Positions 26,301 through 33,864 of a DNA stretch of 64,000 bases are shown in pieces. The DNA is from Pseudomonadota bacterium (GTDB taxonomy: Bacteria > Pseudomonadota > Gammaproteobacteria > Burkholderiales > Burkholderiaceae_F): the NCBI GenBank assembly GCA_021825945.1, contig JAKAFN010000003.1:208001-272000 (forward strand), written 5' to 3'. The notes below the pieces were generated by a model. It had not been told where the DNA came from, did no database searches, and was given only the letters and a program-made list of their open reading frames with translations. Numbering within the stretch: position 1 is the first letter of the stretch; every line of letters begins with the position of its first letter. The position numbers and the translations under genes were made by a program.

Positions 26301-26851
26301 CCCGCCTCGCCGACATCAAGCAGGCACGCGAAAGCGTGCGAATCGCCGGTATCGTCGTCTCGGTGCGCAGTCAGAATACGCGCCGCGGGCGCATGTGCGT
26401 GCTGTTGCTCGACGATGCCAGCGCGCAGTTGGAGGTGACGGTGTTCTCCGAATTGTTCGATCGCCGGCGCGCGGTGTGCAAGGAAGACCAGCTCGTGTTC
26501 GTCATCGGCCGGGCGCGCTACGACGAATTCTCGCAACGCCTCGCCCTGAGTGCCGATGACGTGCTCGATCTCGCGGGCGCGCGTGCCCAGGCGCAGGCGA
26601 CCCTGGTCGCACCGATTGGTGCGCAGGTCGATGTCCCGGCGCTCGAGCGCGTGCTGGGGGCGTATCGCGCGGTGGACGGGAACGCAGAGCCGGACGCCGG
26701 AGCCGCCGGCTGCCGGGTCGTGCTGCCCTATGGCAATGGCCGGGCGTCCGCGGACCTTCATCTGCCGGATGCATGGCGCGTGCGTGGCGATCCGCGCCTG
26801 ATCGAGGATTTGCAAAGCCAGGCGGGGGTGGCGGGGCGGTTCGCCTACTGA
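23393..26851 (+). CDS. dnaE: DNA polymerase III alpha subunit
   Basis: 1152 residues, the replicative polymerase (E. coli 1160). The N-terminal PHP domain begins FIHLRVHSEFSIVDGLTRI. The C-family polymerase core has the family motifs FLIVADFINWAK, GPGRGSGAGSLVAYALGI and the catalytic PDFDIDFCQDGRDRVIDYV with its aspartates; GGVLIAPGRLTDFCPLY and AGYGFNKSHAAAYSYVAYQTAY follow. A helix-hairpin-helix (RVNRRVIEALIRAGAFDDLDD), the beta-clamp binding region (QESLFGD) and an OB domain (RIAGIVVSVRSQNTRRGRMCVLLLDD) complete it. It carries the replicative-type architecture, not that of the shorter mutagenic DnaE2. It has no associated genes beyond the polysaccharide cluster that follows. Confidence 0.97.
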   Translation: MSAGFIHLRVHSEFSIVDGLTRIDDLVRAAAADGQGAVALTDSANLFGAVRFYSAARKAGVKPILGCDAWVENPADRDQPHRLLLLVQDREGYLRLCRLISRAWLENQHLNRAMMRPEWFESEGTDGLIALSGAAAGEVGAALCSGQAEVAAAAAQRLAARFPGRFYLEVQRAGRPYDEPCCRATAALAVRMGLPLVATHPVQFLRAEDFRAHEARVCIAEGRTLADPRRPRNFTAEQVFLSAAQMHERFADLPTAIDNAVEIARRCNLQLQLGKPRLPDYPTPPGVSLDQHCRDLSQAGLMRRLEALYPDAALRDVKRPEYEARLEMELTTIAKMGFSGYFLIVADFINWAKGNGVPVGPGRGSGAGSLVAYALGITDLDPLRYDLLFERFLNPERVSMPDFDIDFCQDGRDRVIDYVKRKYGADAVSQIATFGTLGAKAVVRDAGRVLDMPYTKCDFLSKLIPHNPADPWTLERALREEPAFAEAVGGDEEAGEIVELARPLEGLVRNVGMHAGGVLIAPGRLTDFCPLYCAQGTEAVVSQFDKDDVEKAGLVKFDFLGLTTLTILALAVRYVRELDPESTFSLETIPLDDPAVFELFRVGNTTAIFQFESRGMRDLLKRAKPDRFDDLIALNALFRPGPMDLIPEFCDRKHGKRAHYLDPRLEPILGSTYGIMVYQEQVMQIAQAIGGYSLGAADLLRRAMGKKKPEEMAEHRTIFVEGAAKNGVPEKAATELFDLMEKFAGYGFNKSHAAAYSYVAYQTAYCKVHHPAAFFAANLSTVMDDTDKVQDLVADARAGGLTILPPDVNLGAYRFVPVDTATIRYGLGAIKGTGQAAIESIVALRTAGAFTSLADFCARIDKQRVNRRVIEALIRAGAFDDLDDDRARLLAVLGPTLEAAEHALAHAGQESLFGDAAPGAAGDAAMTIDVPYTPWSERERLANERGALGFCFSGHLFTEFEEEARRIAPTRLADIKQARESVRIAGIVVSVRSQNTRRGRMCVLLLDDASAQLEVTVFSELFDRRRAVCKEDQLVFVIGRARYDEFSQRLALSADDVLDLAGARAQAQATLVAPIGAQVDVPALERVLGAYRAVDGNAEPDAGAAGCRVVLPYGNGRASADLHLPDAWRVRGDPRLIEDLQSQAGVAGRFAY

Positions 26852-26902
26852 TCGGGTTTCGTGCTTCCCGGTCCGTACAATTCCGGGGTCTCGGGGAGGG
26901 AA

Positions 26903-28249
26903 ATGAACGACAAGATGTACAACATGAACGGAGCCGGGGGCAACGCATGGCGCGACGGATTGGTTGCGGCCTGCCTGTTCTGGACGCCGGCGACGAATCT
27001 GGTGGTGCATCACGGCAGCGGTATCGGGTTCTTCCTCCTCCTCGCCATCTCCCTATACACGGCGTACCAGCGGCGCAATGACGCCACGTACTTCGCGCCG
27101 CTGCGCCGCTACCGCATATTCACCGTCGCGATGGCGGCCCTGCTGGTCGTGGTGCTGGCACAGGAAGTGGTGCAGCACGCATGGCGACCGCGCGAATTCG
27201 ACGCGCCGTCGCGGTTCGTGCTGGCGCTGCCGATTTTCCTGCTGCTCTGCGATGTCCGGGTTCGCCATCTGAAGGCGATCGGATGGGGGTGTGCCGCGGG
27301 CGCCGTGGGAGCGGCGGTGTGGGCCGTCATCGACCGGCCGGCTGCGGGGTGGACCGATATGGTCCGCCTGGGAAACTACTACACCAACCAGATCCCCTTC
27401 GGCGACACGGCGTTGCTGCTGGCGTTTCTATCCGCGTCTACGCTGGGCTGGGATGATGGGCGCGGAAGAACGCTTGCGTGGATTGCGAAAGGAGCCGCGC
27501 TGGTCACCGGAATCGATCTGTCGTATCTCTCCGGGTCACGCGGCGGCTGGATCGCCATTCCGCTTCTCGTTGCGCTGCTGGCGTTCGAATACCGGTGGTT
27601 TTCCGATTGGAAGCGCCTGGCTTCCGCCGTGCTGATCGTGATCGTGGCGGTGACTGCGGCCCTCTCGACGGAGCGGGTGCAGTCGCGGATCGCGGCGGCC
27701 CGGTCCGATGTGGCGCTGTTTCAGCACGGCAGCAAGGACACCTCGATCGGGCTGCGATTGCAACTCTGGCGGGCATCCATCCGGTTGTTCCGGGCGCATC
27801 CGGTCTGGGGGGTTGGGAAAGGCAGGCTGACCGGTGCCTTTGGCGCCTTGGCCAAGCGGGGCGAAGTGGATCCGGCCATCGTGAACGCGCGGGCGCACAG
27901 CGATTTCTTCTCTGCGCTCGCCGAGGCCGGGGTCGTTGGCGCCGCCGGATTGCTGTTTTTCTATGCCGGCACCGCCGCGGCGTTCTGGCGGAACCGGCGG
28001 TCGGATGACCGGGTGATCCGCACGGCGTCCTGCGCCGGGCTCAGCGCGACCCTGAGCACCGTGATCTTCGGTTTGACCATCGATGTCCTGGTGCCGATCA
28101 TGGAGGTCACGTTGTTGGCACTGATGTATGCAAGTCTCCTCGCCATGATCGAGGCGCGGAGGCGGGAATTGGCGGGGTCCGTGGCCGATGGGCCGTCGTT
28201 CCGGGATGACACCGGATGCTGTTCTTCTGGTAGGGCGAATCTCGTTTAG
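26903..28249 (+). CDS. O-antigen ligase / polymerase family (Wzy_C) membrane protein
   Basis: 448 residues from ATG 26903, which has GGGGAGGGAA directly upstream; a TACAAT box at 26876-26881 may be its -10. It is a polytopic membrane protein with about ten helices. The large periplasmic loop carries the family features: the SGSRGGWIAIPLL segment, the loop helices (LRLQLWRASIRLFRAHPVWGVGKGRL) and the conserved HSDFFSALAEAGVVG. Such proteins join O-antigen to lipid A-core (WaaL) or polymerise repeat units (Wzy); sequence alone does not decide which. Its stop codon overlaps that of the convergent GT4 gene. Confidence 0.85.
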   Translation: MNDKMYNMNGAGGNAWRDGLVAACLFWTPATNLVVHHGSGIGFFLLLAISLYTAYQRRNDATYFAPLRRYRIFTVAMAALLVVVLAQEVVQHAWRPREFDAPSRFVLALPIFLLLCDVRVRHLKAIGWGCAAGAVGAAVWAVIDRPAAGWTDMVRLGNYYTNQIPFGDTALLLAFLSASTLGWDDGRGRTLAWIAKGAALVTGIDLSYLSGSRGGWIAIPLLVALLAFEYRWFSDWKRLASAVLIVIVAVTAALSTERVQSRIAAARSDVALFQHGSKDTSIGLRLQLWRASIRLFRAHPVWGVGKGRLTGAFGALAKRGEVDPAIVNARAHSDFFSALAEAGVVGAAGLLFFYAGTAAAFWRNRRSDDRVIRTASCAGLSATLSTVIFGLTIDVLVPIMEVTLLALMYASLLAMIEARRRELAGSVADGPSFRDDTGCCSSGRANLV

Positions 28250-29331
28250 CCTCGGGAAATCGGGTCGACCCCCGGATCGAGCAACTGGACCAGCGCGGCG
28301 ACATGGGTGTCGACGTCGGGTACGTAGCGCAGGCTGTCCAATGGACGGGCGATGCGCCCGCCCCCGCCGCGGACCCGATCCACGGCGATGTGGACCGCGC
28401 GCGCGAAATCGCCCGCCTTCTTTCGGTTGAACACGATCATCGCATCGTCCGCCACCGCCTCCGCCGATCCGACGTTGTCGGCGATGAGCAGCGGCGTGCC
28501 GCAGAGAACCGATTCGACGCCGACCAGGCCGAAGGGCTCGTATATCGAGGCGACGATGGTGAAATCCACGGCGGCAAAAAACCGTTCGATGTTTTTTTGA
28601 TAGCCGAGGTAGCGGATGGTCTCGCACTCCTGCGGAATCGGCCGGCCGGCGACGGCCAGGCAGACCGGCAGCCGAGTTTCGGCGAAGAACGGTTCGAGCA
28701 GATCGTAGCCTTTACGTTTGTGGCCGGTCGAGGAAAACCCGAAGACCACGCGGTCCTCCGGGAGGCCGAGTTGCCGGCGCGCCGCAAGTCGTTCCGCCGG
28801 GTCGAGCGGGTGGAACCGTGCCGTGTCGACGGGCGGGTACAGGATGCGGATCTTCGCTTCGGGAATGCCGTAGAAGCGCCGAAGTTCCTCGGCCATCGAT
28901 CGCGAGTGGGCGATGATCGTGTGCGCGTTGGCGTAGGTCTTCTGCTCCAGCGCGACCTGCCAGAGGTCGCGCTGGCGGGCGCGTTGCCCCATGTGTTCCA
29001 GGAATCCCGGATGGGTTCCGCCGCACAGCGCGACGTCGGCGTACGGCGAGTGACTGATGGCAAAAAGGCAGCGCGGCCGGTGGCGACGCAGGCGGCGTCC
29101 CAGCATCCAGTTGAACGCGAGATTGCGCAGCGGGCGCGGCGCCCAGCGCATCTCGAGCAACTGGGCATCGACCCAGGCGAATTCTTCCAGTTCGCGGTCG
29201 ATCTCCCGCGAGAACAGCGTCGGCCGGATTCCCATCCGGTGCAGGCCGGCGATCACATCGCGGGTGTAGCGTTCTGCGCCGCCGGAATTCTTGAGTGCCT
29301 GGGCCGTGATGGCGATTTCGGGCATGACCAT
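28246..29331 (-). CDS. Glycosyltransferase family 4
   Basis: About 361 residues. GT-B fold enzyme that transfers a sugar from a nucleotide donor during LPS or exopolysaccharide assembly. It shows an N-terminal GGAERYTRDVIAGLHRMG, a linker with ILYPPVDTARFHP, and the donor-binding E-x7-E motif EPFGLVGVESVLCGTPLL near residue 270. The start is 29331 or 29325 (MPEIAITAQALKNSGGAERY); neither has a clear ribosome site. It is convergent with the O-antigen ligase gene (stop codons overlap) and divergent from the following GT2 gene, sharing an 80-bp promoter region. Confidence 0.9.
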   Translation of the reverse strand: MVMPEIAITAQALKNSGGAERYTRDVIAGLHRMGIRPTLFSREIDRELEEFAWVDAQLLEMRWAPRPLRNLAFNWMLGRRLRRHRPRCLFAISHSPYADVALCGGTHPGFLEHMGQRARQRDLWQVALEQKTYANAHTIIAHSRSMAEELRRFYGIPEAKIRILYPPVDTARFHPLDPAERLAARRQLGLPEDRVVFGFSSTGHKRKGYDLLEPFFAETRLPVCLAVAGRPIPQECETIRYLGYQKNIERFFAAVDFTIVASIYEPFGLVGVESVLCGTPLLIADNVGSAEAVADDAMIVFNRKKAGDFARAVHIAVDRVRGGGGRIARPLDSLRYVPDVDTHVAALVQLLDPGVDPISRG

Positions 29332-29411
29332 CCGCGAATTCTACGGGACGGATATTTCGGTACCATCCCGGCATCGTAGGGCATCGGCGAACGGTTTTCC
29401 GGCTTCCGGAC

Positions 29412-30413
29412 ATGGGGCAATCGAATAACGGCGGGGCGGCGAGCCGCCCCTTGGTGTCCATCCTGCTGGTGGCCTACAACCAGGAGCGATTCGTCGCCGA
29501 TGCCGTGCGCGGCGCGCTGGCGCAAACCTGGGAACCGACCGAGATCCTGATCTCGGACGATGCATCGACGGACGGGACCTATGCGGCAATCGAATCCGCG
29601 GTGCGCGGCTACGGGGGCCCGCATCAGGTCACCGTCCGCCGCAACGAAATCAACGAGGGGATCAGCGCGCATCTGTCGCGGCTTGCGGCGATGGCGTGCG
29701 GGGAGCTGTTGTTCGTCGCGGCCGGTGACGACATTTCCGTTCCCGAACGCTGTGAACGGGTCGTTCGATTCTGGCTTGCACACGGGAAGCAAAACGATCT
29801 GATCGCCACCGACCTCATCGACATGGATGACGCCGGCGTCCTGCATGGGCGGATCGCGCCCGACGACCTGGGCGCCTATCGCAGCTTGCCCGAGTGGGCC
29901 GCGAAGCGCCCATATGTCGTCGGGGCGGCGCATGCGTGGTCGCGCCGATTGTTCGACCGCTTCGGGTCCATGATGGCGGGCGCGGCGGCGGAAGACCAGA
30001 TCATGACCTTTCGGGCGATCGTCTCCGGAGGGGCGCTCAGCCTGCGCGAGCCGCTGGTGCGGTATCGCCGGGGGGGGCTGTCGGGCAAACGGACGCCGGC
30101 GTCGGTGGGCGAAATGCTGGCCCGGTTTCAGCGCGGAAACCGGTTTTCGTTGGCGGAAATGGCGCAGCTGCAGCGCGATGCCGAGACCGCGGGACTCGGC
30201 GGGGCGATGCGGGCGGCGCTGGCGACACAGCAGGCGCGGGAGCGGTTCATTCGCGCGATGTTCGATGCGCGGGGTATGGGCGCGCGCTTGGCGCTTGCCA
30301 TGGGCCGGCACGAGGTAAAGCCGGCGCTGCGTTTGCGGATGCTGTTGCTTGCCGGATGTCCGCAGGTGTATGCGCCGGTGTTGCAGCTCAAACGGATGCT
30401 GCGAAAGCGGTAG
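29412..30413 (+). CDS. Glycosyltransferase family 2
   Basis: 333 residues. GT-A fold: LVSILLVAYNQERFVADAVRGAL, then ISDDASTDGT (nucleotide-binding aspartates) and FVAAGDDISVPERCERV, where the metal-binding DxD position reads GDD. The acceptor half includes AAEDQIMTFRAI (catalytic base region) and LREPLVRYRRGGLSG. The C-terminal 100 residues are basic and amphipathic, consistent with peripheral membrane attachment. Sugar and acceptor are unknown. It stands alone on the plus strand between genes of opposite direction. Confidence 0.9.
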   Translation: MGQSNNGGAASRPLVSILLVAYNQERFVADAVRGALAQTWEPTEILISDDASTDGTYAAIESAVRGYGGPHQVTVRRNEINEGISAHLSRLAAMACGELLFVAAGDDISVPERCERVVRFWLAHGKQNDLIATDLIDMDDAGVLHGRIAPDDLGAYRSLPEWAAKRPYVVGAAHAWSRRLFDRFGSMMAGAAAEDQIMTFRAIVSGGALSLREPLVRYRRGGLSGKRTPASVGEMLARFQRGNRFSLAEMAQLQRDAETAGLGGAMRAALATQQARERFIRAMFDARGMGARLALAMGRHEVKPALRLRMLLLAGCPQVYAPVLQLKRMLRKR

Positions 30414-30444
30414 TCGGATTCCCCCTGGTCGGTAGGGGCGCACC

Positions 30445-31644
30445 TCACGGCGCTTTTGCCAGCGACCGGAGCGGCTGCTTCATACGGAGCGCAATCCGGC
30501 GTCCGATCCGGATCCCCGGCTTTTCGATCGATACATGGGCGATCAGCGCGGAGCCGATGAGTACGACCGCGGCCAGAAGCACGATCCCCCAATACTCCGC
30601 GACCGAGCCGAGCGCAAGCGCGCGGATTCCGTGGGGGCGGAGAAAGGCGTAGAGAACCAGTCCTTGCAGCAGGTAAATCCCGTAGCTGACCTCGCCGAGC
30701 CGTTTGGATGCACGCCAGTTCAGAAGGCCAAAAACCGTGCATCCGGCGCTGCACAAGAAAAAGACCGCGGCCAGCAGCAAAATCGGGATGGGGGAATATG
30801 CGCTTGGCATCCTGACCAGGATTCCGAGCAGAACCAGAATGATGATCGATGCAATCCGGTTCGCATGCCGTCGTGAATCGATCTCCATGCCTGCTGCGCG
30901 GAGGGAGGCGCAGAGGATTCCCGTGAAAAACGCCGCATAGCCAGCGGAGTTGATGGTGGGGTGATGAAACAGCATCAGGACCGATACGGCGAATCCCGCC
31001 CCACCGTACAAGAGATGCATGTTTGGGCGGGCGAAGAAAATTGTCGAAACCGGCAGGACGAGAAGGTAAAAAAGCCACTCGTAGTGCAGCGTCCAGGTCA
31101 CGCCGGCGATGATCATCCAGGCGTCCTGGTAGCCGTTTATCGAGCCGGGCCCGTAGTATCCGAGCAGGGATAGGCGAAGCCACTCATGCACAAGCGCCGA
31201 TGGCGGCTCGTTCACGTGAAATCCGGTCGTGCGCAGGACGATGGCCAGCATCGCGAGCGTCACGAGGTAGTACATGGGCCCGATGCGGAATATGCGGCCG
31301 ATGTACAGGCTGCGCCAATCGAGTTTTCCTTGCGCTTCGACCGCCTTTCCCCAAAACAGGTATCCGGTGATCATGAAGAACAGGACGACGGATGCCTGCC
31401 CGAGTTCCGTATAAAAGGCGGAGGGCGGTACGGTCCATACGCCGTCGATCAGAAATCGGTGATAAATGACGGCGTGGTGAAAAAATACGCCGAGGGCAAG
31501 AAATCCCCGCAGCCCGTCGATCGTCGAGGTTCGGTCGGCCTGGGTATGCCAGGATGCATCGGCCGCACGGAAAAGCGGACTTCCGGCAACGGCAAGCAGG
31601 AGCATGGATACGGCAAGGTAACCGATGGGGGTGTATACGCTCAT
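30445..31644 (-). CDS. Acyltransferase family 3 (OafA/YrhL-like) membrane protein
   Basis: 399 residues with ten or more membrane helices. The family core begins IDGLRGFLALGVFFHHAVIYH with the catalytic-site histidines, then SVVLFFMITGYLFWGK and the conserved arginine segment YIGRIFRIGPMYYLV. Members acetylate or otherwise acylate sugars of O-antigen or exopolysaccharide. An extra N-terminal helix (YLAVSMLLLAVAGSPLF) precedes the core; the downstream ATGs are poor alternatives. It lies directly after a truncated heptosyltransferase start (31667-31738), so it appears to have replaced the rest of that gene. Its codons are slightly less GC-biased than its neighbours, in keeping with transfer. 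Confidence 0.88.
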   Translation of the reverse strand: MSVYTPIGYLAVSMLLLAVAGSPLFRAADASWHTQADRTSTIDGLRGFLALGVFFHHAVIYHRFLIDGVWTVPPSAFYTELGQASVVLFFMITGYLFWGKAVEAQGKLDWRSLYIGRIFRIGPMYYLVTLAMLAIVLRTTGFHVNEPPSALVHEWLRLSLLGYYGPGSINGYQDAWMIIAGVTWTLHYEWLFYLLVLPVSTIFFARPNMHLLYGGAGFAVSVLMLFHHPTINSAGYAAFFTGILCASLRAAGMEIDSRRHANRIASIIILVLLGILVRMPSAYSPIPILLLAAVFFLCSAGCTVFGLLNWRASKRLGEVSYGIYLLQGLVLYAFLRPHGIRALALGSVAEYWGIVLLAAVVLIGSALIAHVSIEKPGIRIGRRIALRMKQPLRSLAKAP

Positions 31645-31666
31645 GGTGGCTTGGCCGAAAAATCCG

Positions 31667-31738
31667 TCAAGGCGATCGCGGATCTGCGAGGCCGCCCCGC
31701 TTGACCAGGCCGATCTTGCGGCGCCGCCGAAACGGCAT
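31667..31738 (-). pseudogene. Remnant of a heptosyltransferase gene (5' end only)
   Basis: A 23-codon frame whose ATG overlaps the waaE-like stop (TGATG). It encodes RRRKIGLVKRGGLAD before running into a stop. The segment RKIGLVKRGG is identical to the start of the GT9 core in the intact gene at 38969-40156, and about 27 of 30 DNA bases match there. The rest of the gene is missing and the acyltransferase follows. The tight overlap shows that a heptosyltransferase was once translationally coupled to the waaE-like gene. Confidence 0.7.
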
Positions 31739-32496
31739 CATCGGCGGAGGGGAGTTCGCGCCTGCATCGCCCGGAGCTTTGCGTACTTCAAGAAACTGCC
31801 GCTGCAGCCGATCAGGATATGAATCAGGCCCGGAACCCCGTCGAGAAAGCCCAGTCGCAGCACGTAGAACTTCACGAACCGTAGCGCCGGCGATAGCAGC
31901 AACTGCGCCGCGCCGGCCCGCTTGCCGCGCGCATGTGCGGCTTCTGCGGCCAGGGTCGTGTAGCGATTCTGCTTTTCCAGATAGTGCTCCAGGGTCTCGG
32001 CCGAGTCGTGGATCAGATCGCCGTGCAGTCGTCCGACCGCGCCGTCGGCCAGCACCTTTTCGTGGACCGCGTCGTCCGACCACCGCGCATGGCGTCGGTC
32101 GAACAGCCGCAGGCTCCAGTCGGGATAGCCTTCGCCGTGGCGCAGATCGCGCCCCAGAAATCGGTTGCAGCGGGGGAACATGTAGGCGGTGCATTCCGGC
32201 GCCGCGAGGGCTGTGAGGATGGCGTCCCGCAGGCGCTCGCTCACCCGCTCGTCGGCGTCGACGCAGAGCACCCAGTCGTGGGCCGCCTGCCCGACTGCAA
32301 ACTGTTTCTGCGGCCCGAATCCGCGCCAGTGGGTTGCGATCACGCGGGCGCCGCGGCGCTGCGCGATCGCCACGGTGTCGTCGGCGCTGCCGCTATCGAC
32401 GACCAGGATCTCCTCGCAGAACGAGACCGCGTCGAGGCACGCTTCCAGTCGGGATGCGGCGTTGCGGGTGATGAGCACGGCGGATATCGGCGGCAC
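31738..32496 (-). CDS. LPS core glycosyltransferase, WaaE/KdtX-like (GT2)
   Basis: 252 residues from GTG 32496. A compact GT2 enzyme of the type that adds a glucose to heptose I of the LPS inner core. Motifs: ISAVLITRNAASRLEACLDAV, EEILVVDSGSADDTV, WVLCVDADERVSERL (DxD), the acceptor part WSDDAVHEKV, HYLEKQNRYTTLAAE and the C-terminal LIHILIGCSGSFLKYAKL. Its ribosome site (GAGGG, 6 bases upstream) is supplied by the hairpin repeat that ends the preceding gene. The stop overlaps a heptosyltransferase remnant. A second, decayed copy of its C-terminus lies at 40180-40266, in front of the intact heptosyltransferase. Confidence 0.88.
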   Translation of the reverse strand: MPPISAVLITRNAASRLEACLDAVSFCEEILVVDSGSADDTVAIAQRRGARVIATHWRGFGPQKQFAVGQAAHDWVLCVDADERVSERLRDAILTALAAPECTAYMFPRCNRFLGRDLRHGEGYPDWSLRLFDRRHARWSDDAVHEKVLADGAVGRLHGDLIHDSAETLEHYLEKQNRYTTLAAEAAHARGKRAGAAQLLLSPALRFVKFYVLRLGFLDGVPGLIHILIGCSGSFLKYAKLRAMQARTPLRR

Positions 32497-32499
32497 CGG

Positions 32500-32539
32500 G
32501 AACCCTCACCCCAGCCCCGCTCCGGCTCGCGGGAGCGGG
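32500..32539. repeat. GC-rich hairpin repeat (family 2) at the GT2/waaE-like junction
   Basis: CCCGCTCC (32516-32523) pairs with GGAGCGGG (32532-32539). On the minus strand it encodes the last residues of the GT2 gene (SDLPLPRAGAGLG), provides its stop codon (32506-32508) and gives the ribosome site GAGGG of the following gene. Confidence 0.65.
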
Positions 32540-33498
32540 AGATCGGATTGGTCTGCCGCGCCGGAATCGAGGTTCGCCGGGGTCCGGCCCTCCGGAGGGC
32601 GCGGCGCTTCGAGCACGAGGTGCCGGCTGGGGTTGTCGTCCCAGGCGCGGAGGTCTTCGAGCGGGAATCCCTTGGCGCCGTGGAACATCCGCTTCATCCG
32701 GCTTTGCATGCTGGGTACGGGCACGGCGGGAAGTTCGCCGGACGGGACGATGGCGGACCGCTGTAGATAATCCCGCCGGAATTCCCGCCACGTGATGCCC
32801 CACTTCATCAGGAATTCCCGGTGCCCGCGGTTGCGGCGCACGCGGCCGGTGCTGCGGCAGGCGAAGTGATAGACGAGGCTGCCGCCGACGATGTGGAAAC
32901 TGCGGCACCCGGCGATCCAGAGTTTCATCAGGAAATCGTCGTCGCTGCTCATGCCCGGGCCGAACTCGATGCTGTAGCCGCCGACCAGGTGCCAGAGTTC
33001 CCGCCGTATCAGGGTCGGCTGGCTGGCGGCGCCGCTGCGGTCGGATTCGCGCAGGGATGCGGCATAGGCCAGCAATCCCGCTTCGTCGAACGATTCCGGT
33101 CCCCTGCCAAAATCGCGGCACAGGACGTTGCCGTTCGTGCCTTGGTTGGGTTCGATGAGCAGCGACGAAAGAAAGCACAGCGGCGTCGCGAGCCGTGATG
33201 TCGCAGCCAGCAGGGCGGTGTCCCAGCCGGGCGTGCAGACCATGTCGTCGTTGAGATAGAGCAGCCAATCGCGGCGGGCCAGACAGCCCAATTGATTGAG
33301 CGCGAAGCAGATGCCGATGTTGCCGGTGCTGTGGGTATGGCGCAGCCCCTGGCTGCGCACCCATTCGAGTGTTCCGTCCGAGCCGTCGTTGACGTGGATG
33401 AGGATTTCGTGGTCGAAGGCCGAGTGCCGGCGGATGCTTGCGATGCACAGTTGCAGGAACGGCAGATTGTTCCAGGTAGGAATGAGGATGGTGAACAT
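32506..33498 (-). CDS. Glycosyltransferase family 2 with a repeat-derived C-terminus
   Basis: 330 residues. GT-A domain: FTILIPTWNNLPFLQLCIASI, ILIHVNDGSDGTLEWV, WLLYLNDDMVCTPGWD (DxD-type metal site as NDD), GPGMSSDDDFLMKLWIAG (catalytic aspartates) and FHIVGGSLVYHFACRSTGR. The histidine/arginine end of the catalytic domain is followed by about 90 residues of looser sequence, the last 13 encoded by the hairpin repeat. The sugar is not predictable. It is 9 bases upstream of the waaE-like gene on the same strand, so both are probably transcribed together. Confidence 0.88.
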   Translation of the reverse strand: MFTILIPTWNNLPFLQLCIASIRRHSAFDHEILIHVNDGSDGTLEWVRSQGLRHTHSTGNIGICFALNQLGCLARRDWLLYLNDDMVCTPGWDTALLAATSRLATPLCFLSSLLIEPNQGTNGNVLCRDFGRGPESFDEAGLLAYAASLRESDRSGAASQPTLIRRELWHLVGGYSIEFGPGMSSDDDFLMKLWIAGCRSFHIVGGSLVYHFACRSTGRVRRNRGHREFLMKWGITWREFRRDYLQRSAIVPSGELPAVPVPSMQSRMKRMFHGAKGFPLEDLRAWDDNPSRHLVLEAPRPPEGRTPANLDSGAADQSDLPLPRAGAGLG

Positions 33499-33544
33499 GG
33501 AGGGTGTCGGAGTCCGTCCCCGGCCGGGCGCCGGCGTCGTGGGA

Positions 33545-33810
33545 TCAGTGCAGTCGGAGCCGCGTGTAGGGGATGCCGGTCATGACGATCCTCATGCGGC
33601 GGCTGCGGATGGTGAATTTCATTTCCATGGCTTTCCTGTCCGCACCGATCGCGCGGGTCTCTTCCTGATGCGTCCGGACATCGTCTTCGACCTCCGGAAT
33701 TCTTCCTCGGCTTTGGCCGGCTTTTCGGGAACGCCGGCGTCCTTGAGGCGTTCCACGTACGTACGGGATCGTCTCGGAACGGGGGACAACCGTGGCGGAC
33801 ATTTTGGCAC
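33545..33810 (-). pseudogene. Frameshifted DUF1640/CcdC-type coiled-coil membrane protein
   Basis: This 366-bp gap (33499-33864) has no intact gene, but two adjacent minus-strand frames carry the two ends of a DUF1640-like protein. The first (from 33810) includes YVERLKDAGVPEKPAKAEEEF, the family N-terminus. The second (ending 33545) has AIGADRKAMEMKFTIRSRRM followed by IVMTGIPYTRLRLH, which matches the family's C-terminal 'MEMRLTIRLGGMM..' membrane end. At least one frameshift lies around 33670-33700, and several hydrophobic residues are replaced. It is a decayed gene. Identification is from memory of the family pattern. Confidence 0.55.
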
Positions 33811-33864
33811 ATCGCCCGGAAGTGGGTGCCCCGGAGATTCTGCGGCGTCCCGGTTTCCTGCGTG

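Noticed and set aside
23378..27013. 1211-codon open frame on the minus strand across dnaE
   Set aside because: It is the shadow of dnaE, whose plus-strand product has all polymerase motifs. Long antisense frames are expected at this GC content, and the translation is of typical shadow composition (His/Arg/Gly rich).
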